64,000 nucleotides of DNA. Origin: Microtetraspora fusca (GTDB lineage: Bacteria; Actinomycetota; Actinomycetes; Streptosporangiales; Streptosporangiaceae). The first letter of the stretch is position 1. Each line of letters starts with the position of its first letter. Where the stretch lies: assembly GCF_001570365.1 (NCBI RefSeq), contig NZ_BBYK01000057.1, forward strand, positions 74,776 to 138,775. The letters run 5' to 3'. This document shows positions 43,592-52,014 of this stretch, in pieces. A program made the position numbers and the translations under genes. The notes beneath the pieces are model-generated. The model searched no databases, was not told the origin of the DNA, and was given only the letters and a program-made list of their open reading frames with translations.

Positions 43592-44518
43592 TCAGATCGG
43601 CGCCAGGACGAGTTTGCCGCGGACATGCCCTGCCTGGCTGTCGCGGTGGGCGGCGGCGGCGTCGGTCAAGGGATAGGCGTGGGCGATGGGGATCCTGATC
43701 GTGCCTGCCGCCACCAGCGCCATCGCTTCGGCCAGGATGCCGCGCATGTCGTCGGGCTCGCCGTAGGCGAAGCGCACGCCCAGTGACTGTGCCGACGCGT
43801 CGGCGAGAGTGATGACGCGATCGGGGTTTCCGGTCAACTCCACCAAGGCGGAGAGGGAACCGCGCCCCGAGGCGTCGACGGCGGCGTCCACACCGCCCGC
43901 GACCACAGCCCGGACCCGGTCGGCCAGGCCGTCGCCGTAGCTCACCGGGATGGCGCCGAGAGAGCGCAGGTAGTCGTGGTTGGGTGGGCCGGCCGTGCCG
44001 ATCACCGTGAGTCCGCGATGCCGGGCGACCTGGGTCGCGACAGTTCCCACGCCGCCGGCCGCGCCGTCGATCACGATCGTCTCGCCCTGCGCCAAGCGGA
44101 GCTGGGCGAAAGCGTGATAGGCCGTGGTGCCGGCCACCGGCAGGGCGGCTGCGACCTCCCAGGACACCGCCGCGGGTTTCGCGGCGATGGAGTCGCAGTT
44201 CGCCAGCGCCAGTTCGGCGTAACTTCCGGAGACCGCCTTGCCGAAGACCTCGTCTCCGACGGCGACATCGGTCACGTCGGGCCCGACGGACTCGACGACG
44301 CCGGCCACGTCGACACCGGGAACGGCCGGAAACCGTACCGGCATCACCGCGGCCATGACGCCGCTGCGGATCTTCCAGTCGATCGGGTTGACACCGGCGG
44401 CGCGGACTGCGACCCGAACCTGCCCCGGGCCCGGCTCGGGCACCTCGCACTCGGCCACACGCAAGACCTCGGCCTCGCCGTACTCGGAGAACATCACAGC
44501 CCGACAGATCCGTTTCAT
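43592..44518 (-). CDS. zinc-independent MDR oxidoreductase (quinone reductase-like)
   Basis: A 308-residue medium-chain NAD(P)H-dependent reductase. VMFSEYGEAEVLRVAECEVPEPGPGQV, VRAAGVNPIDWKIRSG and VIDGAAGGVGTVATQVARHRG (NADPH motif AAGGVG) match NADP-dependent quinone and enal reductases; catalytic zinc Cys residues are absent. ATG 44518 has AGAGGAG upstream. It diverges from a TetR regulator 147 bp away, with an operator-like palindrome between, so it is probably repressed by that protein and induced by a reactive electrophile. Confidence 0.85.
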   Translation of the reverse strand: MKRICRAVMFSEYGEAEVLRVAECEVPEPGPGQVRVAVRAAGVNPIDWKIRSGVMAAVMPVRFPAVPGVDVAGVVESVGPDVTDVAVGDEVFGKAVSGSYAELALANCDSIAAKPAAVSWEVAAALPVAGTTAYHAFAQLRLAQGETIVIDGAAGGVGTVATQVARHRGLTVIGTAGPPNHDYLRSLGAIPVSYGDGLADRVRAVVAGGVDAAVDASGRGSLSALVELTGNPDRVITLADASAQSLGVRFAYGEPDDMRGILAEAMALVAAGTIRIPIAHAYPLTDAAAAHRDSQAGHVRGKLVLAPI

Positions 44519-44613
44519 AGCTCCTCTTCCCCAGGTGGCGTCCATCCCGACCAGGCCGCGTCACCCAACGCGGACATGGGCGAGCGAAGCCAGGAAGGAC
44601 GCGAACCGGTCCT

Positions 44614-44637
44614 GTGGTCCGGTAAAATACGGTCCAC
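44614..44637. promoter_or_regulatory. TetR operator candidate between divergent genes
   Basis: GTGGTCCG (44614-44621), an 8-nt AT-rich spacer and CGGTCCAC (44630-44637) form an inverted repeat with a single mismatched pair. The spacer contains TAAAAT, a possible -10 of the regulator gene. A second GGTCCAC half site follows at 44639. Confidence 0.55.
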
Positions 44638-44665
44638 TGGTCCACTTATGTAAGGAGGCGTTGCT

Positions 44666-45247
44666 GTGACCGAACGCGCCGATGCCGCCCGCAACCGCGT
44701 CGCCGTACTGGCCGCAGCGGAAGCGCTCTTCCAGCGCGAGGACCTCGACCATGTCAGCCTGGCCCGCATCGCCGAGGCCGCCGGCGTCGGCAAGGCCACG
44801 GTCATGCGCCGCTTCGGCGACCTGCTGGGACTGGTCGACGCGCTCATCGCGCCGCGCGTCGCCGCCCTGCAAAACCGCGTGCGATCCGGAGAACCCCCAC
44901 TCGGACCCGGGGGTGATGCCGGCGCACGGCTCCACGCCTACCTCGATGCCCTGTTCGACTTCGTCGTGGAGAACCGCACACTCATCCGCGCATTGGAGCA
45001 TTACGGGCCGTACGCCTACTACGCCAATCCCGCCAGCCAGTTCTGGATCGACGAACTCACCCACCGGATCCATGCCGCACGGCCCGCCGTCGACGCCCCT
45101 TACCTGGCTTACGTCGTCTTCACCGCACTCCGCGCCGACGTCATGGACTACCTTCGCGTGCATCAACACATGGACACCGAACGCCTTCGCGCAGGCGTGC
45201 ACGCTCTCGCCGCCCCGCCAGGCCCTCAGCCCGACCTGCACCGGTGA
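44666..45247 (+). CDS. TetR-family transcriptional repressor
   Basis: A 193-residue regulator. The helix-turn-helix is DHVSLARIAEAAGVGKATVMRRFGDLLGL near residues 25-52; the rest is a helical ligand-binding domain. GTG 44666 has AAGGAGG 7 bp upstream. Divergence from the MDR reductase indicates local control of that gene and itself. Confidence 0.85.
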   Translation: MTERADAARNRVAVLAAAEALFQREDLDHVSLARIAEAAGVGKATVMRRFGDLLGLVDALIAPRVAALQNRVRSGEPPLGPGGDAGARLHAYLDALFDFVVENRTLIRALEHYGPYAYYANPASQFWIDELTHRIHAARPAVDAPYLAYVVFTALRADVMDYLRVHQHMDTERLRAGVHALAAPPGPQPDLHR

Positions 45248-45380
45248 GCCCTACCAGGGCGGGTCGGCGGAGTCGGCGGCCGAGGTGGACGATCACGAAC
45301 TGAGCCGGCCCGATCGATCGCCGGGCCATCAATGGGCCATCAAGGCCGTGCCTCAGATCAACCGCGAGTCTGTACGGATC

Positions 45381-45893
45381 TCAGTCCAGCGCTGCCATGA
45401 CCTCGGCGGTCGTACAGACAGTGGCGATACGCGGGAAGATGTAGTCGAAGGCGAACTCATGGGCGTGCGCGTCGAGTGCGGTGGCCGCGTCCTCGGGCAC
45501 GATCACCGTGAAGCCGAACCCGTCGGCGAAACGCGCGGTCTGCTCGACGCCGAAGTTGGTGGCGATCCCGGTGATGATCAGGGTGTCGATGCCGCGCTTA
45601 CGCAGCGCCTCCTCCAGCCCGGTGTTGTGGAACGCGCCCCAGGTGTGCTTCACGATCTCCAGGTCGCCGGACACCCCTTCCACCAGCTCGCTGCCCGGTG
45701 GCTGCTCCGCGACGCCCGGCCGCTCGGCCCGCACGGAAACGACGAGACCGCCCGCCTTTCGCACCGCGTCGGCCAAGGCGAGGGAGCGGGCGACCACGGC
45801 AGGTCCGGAATGTGGCGCCGTGGGCTGCTCGACGATGCGCGTCATCAGATCGACAAGGAGCAGCGCGGTGCGGTGGGGATCCAGCTTGTTCAT
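45381..45893 (-). CDS. isochorismatase-family hydrolase lacking the usual Cys
   Basis: A 170-residue cysteine-hydrolase-fold protein. The catalytic Asp (ALLLVDLM) and Lys (EIVKHTWGAF) are present, but the nucleophile position reads GIATNFGVEQTAR with Gly where nicotinamidase-type enzymes have Cys. It may therefore use the isochorismatase mechanism without a covalent intermediate, or be inactive. ATG 45893 starts the conserved part (MNKLDPHRTALLLVD). It lies 70 bp after the reductase gene below and may share its transcript. Confidence 0.75.
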   Translation of the reverse strand: MNKLDPHRTALLLVDLMTRIVEQPTAPHSGPAVVARSLALADAVRKAGGLVVSVRAERPGVAEQPPGSELVEGVSGDLEIVKHTWGAFHNTGLEEALRKRGIDTLIITGIATNFGVEQTARFADGFGFTVIVPEDAATALDAHAHEFAFDYIFPRIATVCTTAEVMAALD

Positions 45894-45963
45894 GATCGGC
45901 ATGGTAGCCGCGTGTCCCATCGGCAGCCGCGACCCGTGATCGCGGCGCACACATGGGACACCA

Positions 45964-46563
45964 TTAGCGTGCGCGGTCGTAGACCATGGCGATCTCGCCC
46001 AGTTCGCCGGTCTCCTGGCGGGCGAGCGTCCACTTCGACGCCGGTAGGCCGTCGTCGAACAGTCGCTGCCCACCCCCGGCGATCTCGGGGCAGATCATGA
46101 GATACAGCCGGTCGAGCAGGTCCGCCGAAAGGAGCGCCTTGATGACGCCGGCGCTGCTGTTGACGAGGATGTCGCCCTCGCCGGTGCTCTTGAGGTGGGT
46201 GACGACCTCCGCGGCGGGGCCGTTCACCAGGCGGGTGCGTTCCCACGGCGCCTCGGTCAAGGTGGTCGAGAGGACCACCTTTTCCGTGTCGACCAGCCAC
46301 TTCGCGTATCCGCGATCACGCGGATCGGCGTTCTCGTCTTCGGCGACCGCCGGCCAGAACTGCAGGAACCCCTCGGCGTTGATCCGGCCGAGCAGCGCCG
46401 TCGTCGCGCTCTCCCAGATGCGGGTGAGGTGATCTCGCGCGACTTCGGTGGTCGCGTACGGCACGATCGCGCCCAGATCGCCGGGCCCGCCGGGGCCGTT
46501 GTAGCGCCCGTCGAGGGTGAGGCAGATGTTCGCGGTCACCCTGCGTCCGGTCAGGTTGGTCAT
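45964..46563 (-). CDS. dihydrofolate reductase family protein (RibD C-terminal type)
   Basis: A 199-residue protein of the RibD-C/DHFR-like fold: VTANICLTLDGRYNGPGG, ALLGRINAEGFLQFW and LVNSSAGVIKALLSADLLDRLYLMICPEIAGGGQRLF are typical. These small NADPH-binding proteins are common in actinomycetes and mostly uncharacterised. The ATG is clear. The 106 bp above it hold no recognised feature. Confidence 0.8.
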   Translation of the reverse strand: MTNLTGRRVTANICLTLDGRYNGPGGPGDLGAIVPYATTEVARDHLTRIWESATTALLGRINAEGFLQFWPAVAEDENADPRDRGYAKWLVDTEKVVLSTTLTEAPWERTRLVNGPAAEVVTHLKSTGEGDILVNSSAGVIKALLSADLLDRLYLMICPEIAGGGQRLFDDGLPASKWTLARQETGELGEIAMVYDRAR

Positions 46564-46669
46564 GACTGTGCTCTCTTTTCCTCGGTCTGCGCTGCCCTGG
46601 TGGTGCGCTGAGAAGCGCCGACGGCGTCGGCGAGGTTGTCGCGTCCAGCACCGAAAGGTCCCGTCCGGG

Positions 46670-47515
46670 CTACGGCGCGTTCAGCGCCCCGTCGATGGCC
46701 GCGGCATTGCGTTCCAGCCATGCCTCACGCCGCTTGATCCGGTCGCCGACGCCCTTGTCCCACATCCTGGCCCAGCCGCCGCCCCGCTCCTCGGCGATCT
46801 GCTTCATCGAGAACCACGACCGTCGCGTTCGCAGCACGGCCACCTCGACGAGGCGCGAACGGTCGACATCCGACATCCCGTAAGCGTCGGCGAGGATCCG
46901 GCAGCGACGAGGCACGTCCACCTCCCGCAGCAGCGGGTCGGCGTCGGCCGGGTCGCACAGCGGCGCCCAGTACAGCATCGCGTTGTACACCTCGTCCACC
47001 CGGGCCACCGGCTTGGCGACGTCGAAATCGATCAGCGCGGCCGCCCTGCCGTCCCGGAAGACGATGTTGTCCGGCGTGTAGTCCATGTGCCCGACCACTT
47101 CGGCCGGATAGGGCGGCGCGGGCGGCATGCCGGGCTGCTCCGTGACCTCGTCGGGCCGAACGCCTTCCGGTATGACGAAGCCCGCGACGGCGTCGTCGTA
47201 GTCGCGCACGAGGCGCCCGACGGAGGCCAGCCGCTCTTCATCGGCGATCCACGCGGGCCTCGGCCGTCCGGCGACCTCGCCGGGAACGAAGGTCAGCACC
47301 TCACGCCCGGCCGCGTCGATGCCGAGGAGCTGCGGAGCGCCCGCGAACCCGATCTCCTCCAAATAGCGCAGCAGCGCGTGGACGAGCGGGGCATTGGGGC
47401 CGACCTGACGGCGCACCGTGTCGCCCACGCGCACGACACCTTCGGTGACGTCACCGCCGAGGAGCGGGATCTCGGGATGGGGCTCGGATGATTCGACGTA
47501 CGTCAAGGAGTTCAT
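46670..47515 (-). CDS. aminoglycoside phosphotransferase-like kinase
   Basis: A 281-residue APH-fold protein. The catalytic loop is VGHMDYTPDNIVF, with the usual H-x-D-x4-N but Met after His, and ALIDFDVAKP is the metal-binding segment. ATG 47515 is chosen after GGGGGAA; a longer frame adds 67 Ser-rich residues not typical of the family. It is likely a small-molecule kinase; no resistance role can be claimed. Confidence 0.75.
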   Translation of the reverse strand: MNSLTYVESSEPHPEIPLLGGDVTEGVVRVGDTVRRQVGPNAPLVHALLRYLEEIGFAGAPQLLGIDAAGREVLTFVPGEVAGRPRPAWIADEERLASVGRLVRDYDDAVAGFVIPEGVRPDEVTEQPGMPPAPPYPAEVVGHMDYTPDNIVFRDGRAAALIDFDVAKPVARVDEVYNAMLYWAPLCDPADADPLLREVDVPRRCRILADAYGMSDVDRSRLVEVAVLRTRRSWFSMKQIAEERGGGWARMWDKGVGDRIKRREAWLERNAAAIDGALNAP

Positions 47516-47573
47516 TTCCCCCGCCGAAAGTGAGACAGCGTGGCTTTGATCGGCAGAGGACCGGGCGCGCGGC

Positions 47574-48095
47574 TCAGGGACGCTCGTCGACCGGTTCTGC
47601 CCCGAGGGGGATCCCACGCAGGGTGAGCAGTGCGAGCAGAACACAGCCCGCGGTGAGCGCGATATCGGCGACGTTGCCGACGAAGAGGCCGCCGTAGTCG
47701 ATGAAGTCGACGACATGCCCTCGGCCGAATCCGGGAGAGCGCAGGAGGCGATCGAGCAGGTGGGTCGTGGCGCCGCCCAGTAGCGCGCCCAGCACGCAGG
47801 CCCAGGCGGCCGAGCGCAGCCGTCGCGCCGCGTACAGGATGGCGGCTACCGCGACGGCGGCGGCCACGGCGAACACCGGCGTCGCGTCCGTCGCGAAGGA
47901 GAACGCCGCACCGGGGTTGTACAGCAGGCGGAACTCGAGCAGCCGCGGGAGCACCGTGATGCGTTCTCCCCCGGAGAGGGTGGAAACCGCCCAGAGCTTC
48001 GAGATCTGGTCCGCGAGAAGAACCACGGCGGCCAGCACGATCATCCACACGTACAGCCGCGGCTGTCCCTTCGCCTGCGAACGTCCGGCCACCAT
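47574..48095 (-). CDS. lspA: lipoprotein signal peptidase II
   Basis: A 173-residue four-helix membrane aspartyl protease that cleaves lipoprotein signal peptides. The family regions LLADQISKLWAV, EFRLLYNPGAAFSF and VDFIDYGGLFVGNVADIALTAG are present, the last carrying a catalytic Asp. ATG 48095 has GAGGTGAC directly upstream. It sits 28 bp after a MarR gene and may be co-transcribed with it. Its isolated location away from ileS suggests it could be a second copy. Confidence 0.85.
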   Translation of the reverse strand: MVAGRSQAKGQPRLYVWMIVLAAVVLLADQISKLWAVSTLSGGERITVLPRLLEFRLLYNPGAAFSFATDATPVFAVAAAVAVAAILYAARRLRSAAWACVLGALLGGATTHLLDRLLRSPGFGRGHVVDFIDYGGLFVGNVADIALTAGCVLLALLTLRGIPLGAEPVDERP

Positions 48096-48123
48096 GTCAC
48101 CTCGCAACTAATGATCTCGCGCA

Positions 48124-48597
48124 TCATAGCCCTGGTCGGGTCGCGCGGGCGCGCGGCTCGATGCCGGCGAACGCCTTGCGGAGCAGGTCGTGCAGCAGCG
48201 CCCGCTCCCGCTCGTCCAGCGCCGCCAGCACGTCGTCGCGCACCCCGGCCGCCACGTCCAACGCCTCGTCGAGCAGGGCGACGCCCTCCGGGGTGATGGT
48301 GACCAAGTAGCGCCGCCGGTCCCGGGGGTCGCGGCTGCGCTCGACCAGGCCGCGCGGAGCCAGCGTGTCCATCACCGCCACCAGGTCGCTCGGGTCGATC
48401 CCCAGCCGGACCCCGAGATCGCCCTGCGAGGCGGGCCCGAAGTCGCGCAGCGCGGCGAGCACCGCCAGGTCCCACAGTCCGATGCCGTACGCCTTGAGGC
48501 GGTCGCCCATGCGGCGGCGGCCCGCGACGCCGACCTTCGACAACAGGAAGGCGGTGATGTCCAGCAGGGACGGGGGGAGTTGCGGAACGTCGCTCAC
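48124..48597 (-). CDS. MarR-family transcriptional regulator
   Basis: A 157-residue winged-helix regulator: ASQGDLGVRLGIDPSDLVAVMDTLAPRGLVERSRDPRDRRRYLVTITPEG is the MarR recognition helix and wing. GTG 48597 lies close after a TATAGT box on the same strand, suggesting a short or absent leader. It diverges from a VOC protein gene, with overlapping inverted repeats between. Confidence 0.85.
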   Translation of the reverse strand: MSDVPQLPPSLLDITAFLLSKVGVAGRRRMGDRLKAYGIGLWDLAVLAALRDFGPASQGDLGVRLGIDPSDLVAVMDTLAPRGLVERSRDPRDRRRYLVTITPEGVALLDEALDVAAGVRDDVLAALDERERALLHDLLRKAFAGIEPRARATRPGL

Positions 48598-48617
48598 GGG
48601 CCCACTATAGGGCACTG

Positions 48618-48638
48618 CCAACTATTGGTACTCACCAA
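48618..48638. promoter_or_regulatory. MarR operator candidate: overlapping inverted repeats
   Basis: CCAACTATTGG (48618-48628) and TTGGTACTCACCAA (48625-48638) are two inverted repeats sharing TTGG, centred between the divergent MarR and VOC genes. Confidence 0.5.
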
Positions 48639-48647
48639 GGAATTCTC

Positions 48648-49052
48648 GTGGACGCTCTCTATCCCCGCCTGCTGGTCACCCGGTTCGCCGAATGCCTCCG
48701 CTTCTACGACGGCCTGCTCACCGGCGTCCTCGGCGCGCACCTGACCAAGGGGACGCCGGACGGGCCCTACGCCCACTGGGATCTCGGAGACCAGGGCGTG
48801 CTTTCGCTGTTCGAGCGCTCGCTCATGGACGCCGTGACCGGCGCGCCGCACCTCCCCGCCGACGCCGCGCGTCCCGACGCGATGGCGCTGGTCCTCACCG
48901 TCGAGGACGTCGAGGAGGCCGCGCTGGTCGCCACCCAACACGGCGGCGCCGTGATCGTGCCCCCGACCTCCCGGCCCGAATGGGGCCCCGGCTGCCGCAC
49001 CGCCCACCTGCGCGACCCCGACGGCAACCTCGTCGAGCTCCAGTCCTACTGA
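48648..49052 (+). CDS. VOC/glyoxalase-fold protein
   Basis: A 134-residue vicinal-oxygen-chelate protein: YPRLLVTRFAECLRFYDGLL starts the first beta-alpha-beta-beta-beta unit and HLRDPDGNLVELQSY ends the second. It may be a dioxygenase or a resistance-type binding protein. GTG 48648 follows AAGGAA. Control by the divergent MarR protein is likely. Confidence 0.8.
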   Translation: MDALYPRLLVTRFAECLRFYDGLLTGVLGAHLTKGTPDGPYAHWDLGDQGVLSLFERSLMDAVTGAPHLPADAARPDAMALVLTVEDVEEAALVATQHGGAVIVPPTSRPEWGPGCRTAHLRDPDGNLVELQSY

Positions 49053-49140
49053 CGTCCCGCCCTCGGCGTGCGCATGCCGAGGGCTCGGCCGGGACGCCCC
49101 GGTCGCGTCCGTTCGGGACGAACGGGAGGGGAGGAAAACG

Positions 49141-49174
49141 CGAAGACCCCGTGCCTTTCGGCACGGGGTCTTCG
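49141..49174. terminator. bidirectional terminator between VOC and tRNA-Val genes
   Basis: A perfect 15-bp stem (49141-49155 with 49160-49174, CGAAGACCCCGTGCC and complement) with loop TTTC lies just past the 3' end of the tRNA transcript and 88 bp past the VOC stop. Confidence 0.75.
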
Positions 49175-49178
49175 ACGA

Positions 49179-49253
49179 TGGTGGACGATACTGGGATTGA
49201 ACCAGTGACCTCTTCCGTGTCAGGGAAGCGCTCTCCCGCTGAGCTAATCGTCC
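49179..49253 (-). tRNA. tRNA-Val (GAC), CCA encoded
   Basis: The minus strand folds as a cloverleaf: acceptor GGACGAT/ATCGTCC, anticodon arm CTTCC-CTGACAC-GGAAG with anticodon GAC, T loop GGTTCAATC. The 3' CCA is encoded (49179-49181). Confidence 0.92.
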
Positions 49254-49267
49254 GTGCAGGAACTGCG

Positions 49268-49339
49268 AGCGGAAGACGGGATTCGAACCCGCGACCCTCA
49301 CCTTGGCAAGGTGATGCTCTACCACTGAGCCACTTCCGC
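49268..49339 (-). tRNA. tRNA-Gly (GCC), first copy
   Basis: Acceptor GCGGAAG/CTTCCGC, anticodon arm TCACC-TTGCCAA-GGTGA with anticodon GCC, T loop GGTTCGAATC. CCA is not encoded. Identical to the copy at 49527. Confidence 0.92.
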
Positions 49340-49416
49340 GCTATCGGTCGAGGTTTCCCTCGCCGACGCCTTCTTTACTTTAGCGGATCAGACGGAGTGC
49401 CCGTGCCGTCCGCTAG

Positions 49417-49487
49417 AGGTGGAGACGGGATTTGAACCCGTGTACGCGGCTTTGCAGGCCGCTGCCTCGCCTCTCGGCCACTCCACC
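49417..49487 (-). tRNA. tRNA-Cys (GCA)
   Basis: Acceptor GGTGGAG/CTCCACC, anticodon arm GCGGC-CTGCAAA-GCCGC with anticodon GCA, T loop GGTTCAAATC. CCA is not encoded. Confidence 0.92.
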
Positions 49488-49526
49488 AGGATCACAGGCC
49501 GCACCGAGGTGCCGCCGGCGAAACCG

Positions 49527-49598
49527 AGCGGAAGACGGGATTCGAACCCGCGACCCTCACCTTGGCAAGGTGATGCTCTACCACTGAGCCACTTCCGC
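49527..49598 (-). tRNA. tRNA-Gly (GCC), second copy
   Basis: Same sequence as the tRNA-Gly at 49268; the four tRNAs form one minus-strand cluster with the order Gly-Cys-Gly-Val in the direction of transcription. The 239 bp to the next gene hold only promoter-like AT-richer sequence near 49770-49830. Confidence 0.92.
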
Positions 49599-49837
49599 GT
49601 GCTTCCGGGAGAAGTCCCGGCCACGCGGAAGACTCTATCGCCTTCCGGCCACTGCCCGTGCAAGGTCGGCGGCCGGCCGGGCCGGGTCGGGTACGGCTCC
49701 GCGTGTCGGGGAAAGGAGGGAGAAGCGAGCGAGAACCCGGCCGTGGCGATCGAGGAGCGCTCTGAGATACTGATTTCTGCCCGATTTCGGGCACGAAACT
49801 TGGTGTTGTCCATCTCCCGTCCGTAAGGTCCTGCTCT

Positions 49838-50113
49838 GTGTCGACGCAGCGGCATCCCCATGAGGACCTCATCACTCACCTGACCCGGACGACCGCGCTC
49901 GGGCCCGGGGAGGCGGCGCGCGTCGTGGCCGACGTGCTCACCTACTTCGGTGAGCCTGTCGACGAGTACGTGCGACGCCGCCACGGTGAGCTCAAGTCGA
50001 AGGGGTTCTCCAACGACAAGATCTTCCCGAGGATCTCGGCCGAGCTTTCGGGAAGGCGCGTCGCGGCACCGGAGCTGTCTCTACGCCAGCTACGCCGGAT
50101 CGTCTACGGATAG
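49838..50113 (+). CDS. conserved small protein upstream of glmS
   Basis: A 91-residue soluble protein of unknown function, rich in charged helices (LITHLTRTTALGPGEAARVVADVLTYF, VDEYVRRRHGELKSKGFSNDKIF). Its sequence pattern resembles a small helix-rich nucleic-acid-binding protein, but no named domain is recognised. GTG 49838 has only a weak AAGG upstream. It ends 8 bp before glmS, so the two form an operon. Confidence 0.7.
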   Translation: MSTQRHPHEDLITHLTRTTALGPGEAARVVADVLTYFGEPVDEYVRRRHGELKSKGFSNDKIFPRISAELSGRRVAAPELSLRQLRRIVYG

Positions 50114-50121
50114 GAGCGGAT

Positions 50122-51939
50122 ATGTGCGGAATCGTCGCTTATGTAGGGCCGAAGGACGCGGCCCCCATCCTGCTCGAAGGTCTCCAGCGGCTGGAGTACC
50201 GCGGGTACGACTCCGCGGGCCTCGCCGTGGTCAACGGCAAGTCGCTGAAGATGCGCAAGGTCAAGGGCCGAGTGTCCGACCTGGCGGAGGCCGTGCCGGC
50301 CCGCTTCAAGGGCGCGTGCGGCATCGGGCACACACGGTGGGCCACGCACGGCGTGCCGAGCGACGTCAACGCGCACCCGCACCTCGACCGTGAGCAGCGC
50401 ATCGCGGTCGTGCACAACGGCATCATCGAGAACGCCGACGCGCTCCGCCAGCGACTCGAGGCCGAGGGTGTCACCTTCGAGAGCGAGACCGACACCGAGG
50501 TCCTGTGCCACCTCATCGCGCGGACCGTCAAGGAGACCGATTCCCTCGACGACGCCGTGCGCCGCGCGCTGAAGAGCATCGTCGGCACGTACGGCATCGC
50601 CGTGATCGACGCGCAGCGGCCCGGCGAGATCGTGGTGGCCCGCAACGGCAGCCCGATCGTCCTCGGCCTCGGCGAGAAGGAGATGTTCGCCGCCTCCGAC
50701 GTCGCCGCGCTGGTGCGCTACACCCGGCAGGTCGTCCACCTGGAGGACGGCGAGCTGGCCGTGCTGCGGGCCGACGGCTTCCACACCTTCACCAGCGACG
50801 CCAGGGAGACCGCCAAGGAGCCCTTCACCGTCGACTGGGACACCGGCCACTACGACAACGGCGGCTACGAGCACTACCTCCTGAAGGAGATCTCCGAGCA
50901 GCCCGACACGGTCGCCCGCACGCTGCGCGGCCGGATCGACGACCGCTTCCACATCGCCCACCTCGGCGGGCTCAACATGGACGCCAGGGAGACCCGGTCG
51001 TTCCGGCGGGTGAAGATCATCGGCTGCGGGTCGGCGTACTACTCGGGGCAGATCGGCGCCCAGCTCATCGAGGAGCTCGCCCGCATCCCCGCCGACGCCG
51101 AGCCCGCCTCGGAGTTCCGGTACCGCAACCCGGTGGTCGAGCCGGACACGCTCTACGTCGCGATCAGCCAGTCGGGCGAGACGTACGACACGCTCGCCGC
51201 CGTCCAGGAGCTCAAGCGCAAGGGCGGCCGGGTACTGGGCATCGTCAACACGGTCGGCAGCGCGATCGCCCGCGAGTGTGACGGCGGGCTCTACCTGCAC
51301 GCGGGGCCCGAGGTGTCGGTGGCCTCGACGAAGGCGTTCACCTCGACCGCGGTGTCCTTCGCGCTGCTCGCGCTGCACCTGGCCCGGGTGCGCGACCTGT
51401 CCCCGGCGGACGGCCGGCGGATCTGCGAGGGACTGCGCCGCCTGCCCGAGCAGATCGAGCAGATCCTCAAGCTGGACGAGCAGATCAAGACCCTCGCCGA
51501 GAAGTACGCCCAGTCGCCGAGCATGATGTTCGTCGGCCGGGTCCGGGGATACCCGGTGGCCCGCGAGGGCGCGCAGAAGCTCAAGGAGATCTCCTACGTC
51601 CACGCGGAGGCGTACCCGGCGAGCGAGCTGAAGCACGGGCCGCTCGCGCTGATCAACCCGGACATGCCGACGGTGGCGATCGTCCCCGATGACGAGCTGC
51701 TGGACAAGAACCTGACCACCCTGGGCGAGATCCGGGCGCGCAGCGGGCGCATCCTGATGATCGGCCACCGGGTGGCGGACGCGGCCGACGACTGCGTCGT
51801 GGTGCCCAAGAACGAGACGGAGCTGGACCCCATCCTGCTGACGATCCCGCTCCAGCTCTTCGCCTACCACGCCGCCGTGGCGCTCGGCCGCGACGTGGAC
51901 CGGCCGCGCAACCTGGCCAAGAGCGTCACCGTCGAGTAG
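50122..51939 (+). CDS. glmS: glutamine-fructose-6-phosphate aminotransferase
   Basis: A 605-residue enzyme that makes glucosamine 6-phosphate, the first step to UDP-GlcNAc. MCGIVAYVG gives the catalytic N-terminal Cys of the glutaminase; GHTRWATHG and HNGIIEN bind glutamine. Residues about 240-605 hold two SIS isomerase domains (CGSAYYSGQIGAQ, ISQSGETYDTLAA, VRGYPVAREGAQKLKEISYVHAEAY) and the final KSVTVE matches the family C terminus. TAGGAG precedes the ATG. No glmS ribozyme is seen. Confidence 0.95.
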   Translation: MCGIVAYVGPKDAAPILLEGLQRLEYRGYDSAGLAVVNGKSLKMRKVKGRVSDLAEAVPARFKGACGIGHTRWATHGVPSDVNAHPHLDREQRIAVVHNGIIENADALRQRLEAEGVTFESETDTEVLCHLIARTVKETDSLDDAVRRALKSIVGTYGIAVIDAQRPGEIVVARNGSPIVLGLGEKEMFAASDVAALVRYTRQVVHLEDGELAVLRADGFHTFTSDARETAKEPFTVDWDTGHYDNGGYEHYLLKEISEQPDTVARTLRGRIDDRFHIAHLGGLNMDARETRSFRRVKIIGCGSAYYSGQIGAQLIEELARIPADAEPASEFRYRNPVVEPDTLYVAISQSGETYDTLAAVQELKRKGGRVLGIVNTVGSAIARECDGGLYLHAGPEVSVASTKAFTSTAVSFALLALHLARVRDLSPADGRRICEGLRRLPEQIEQILKLDEQIKTLAEKYAQSPSMMFVGRVRGYPVAREGAQKLKEISYVHAEAYPASELKHGPLALINPDMPTVAIVPDDELLDKNLTTLGEIRARSGRILMIGHRVADAADDCVVVPKNETELDPILLTIPLQLFAYHAAVALGRDVDRPRNLAKSVTVE

Positions 51940-51953
51940 GCGCTCGCGTGAAC

Positions 51954-51986
51954 ACGGCTCCCGCCCCGATCCGGGGCGGGAGCCGT
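51954..51986. terminator. bidirectional terminator between glmS and formamidase genes
   Basis: A perfect 14-bp stem (ACGGCTCCCGCCCC, 51954-51967, with 51973-51986) and loop GATCC lies between two convergent genes, 15 bp after the glmS stop and 29 bp before the formamidase stop. Confidence 0.75.
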
Positions 51987-52014
51987 ACAGTGCGGCCGGT
52001 GTGGCCGGGCGGGG

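Noticed and set aside
43223-43786. Plus-strand frame across the 17-bp repeats
   Set aside because: Repeat-derived and compositionally unlikely; the minus strand carries the aldo/keto reductase remnant there.
46670-47515. Aminoglycoside resistance gene
   Set aside because: Only the general kinase fold is supported; the catalytic loop is atypical (HMD) and no resistance context exists.
50113-50122. glmS ribozyme
   Set aside because: Only 8 bp separate the upstream gene from glmS and no ribozyme core is visible; control in actinomycetes is different.
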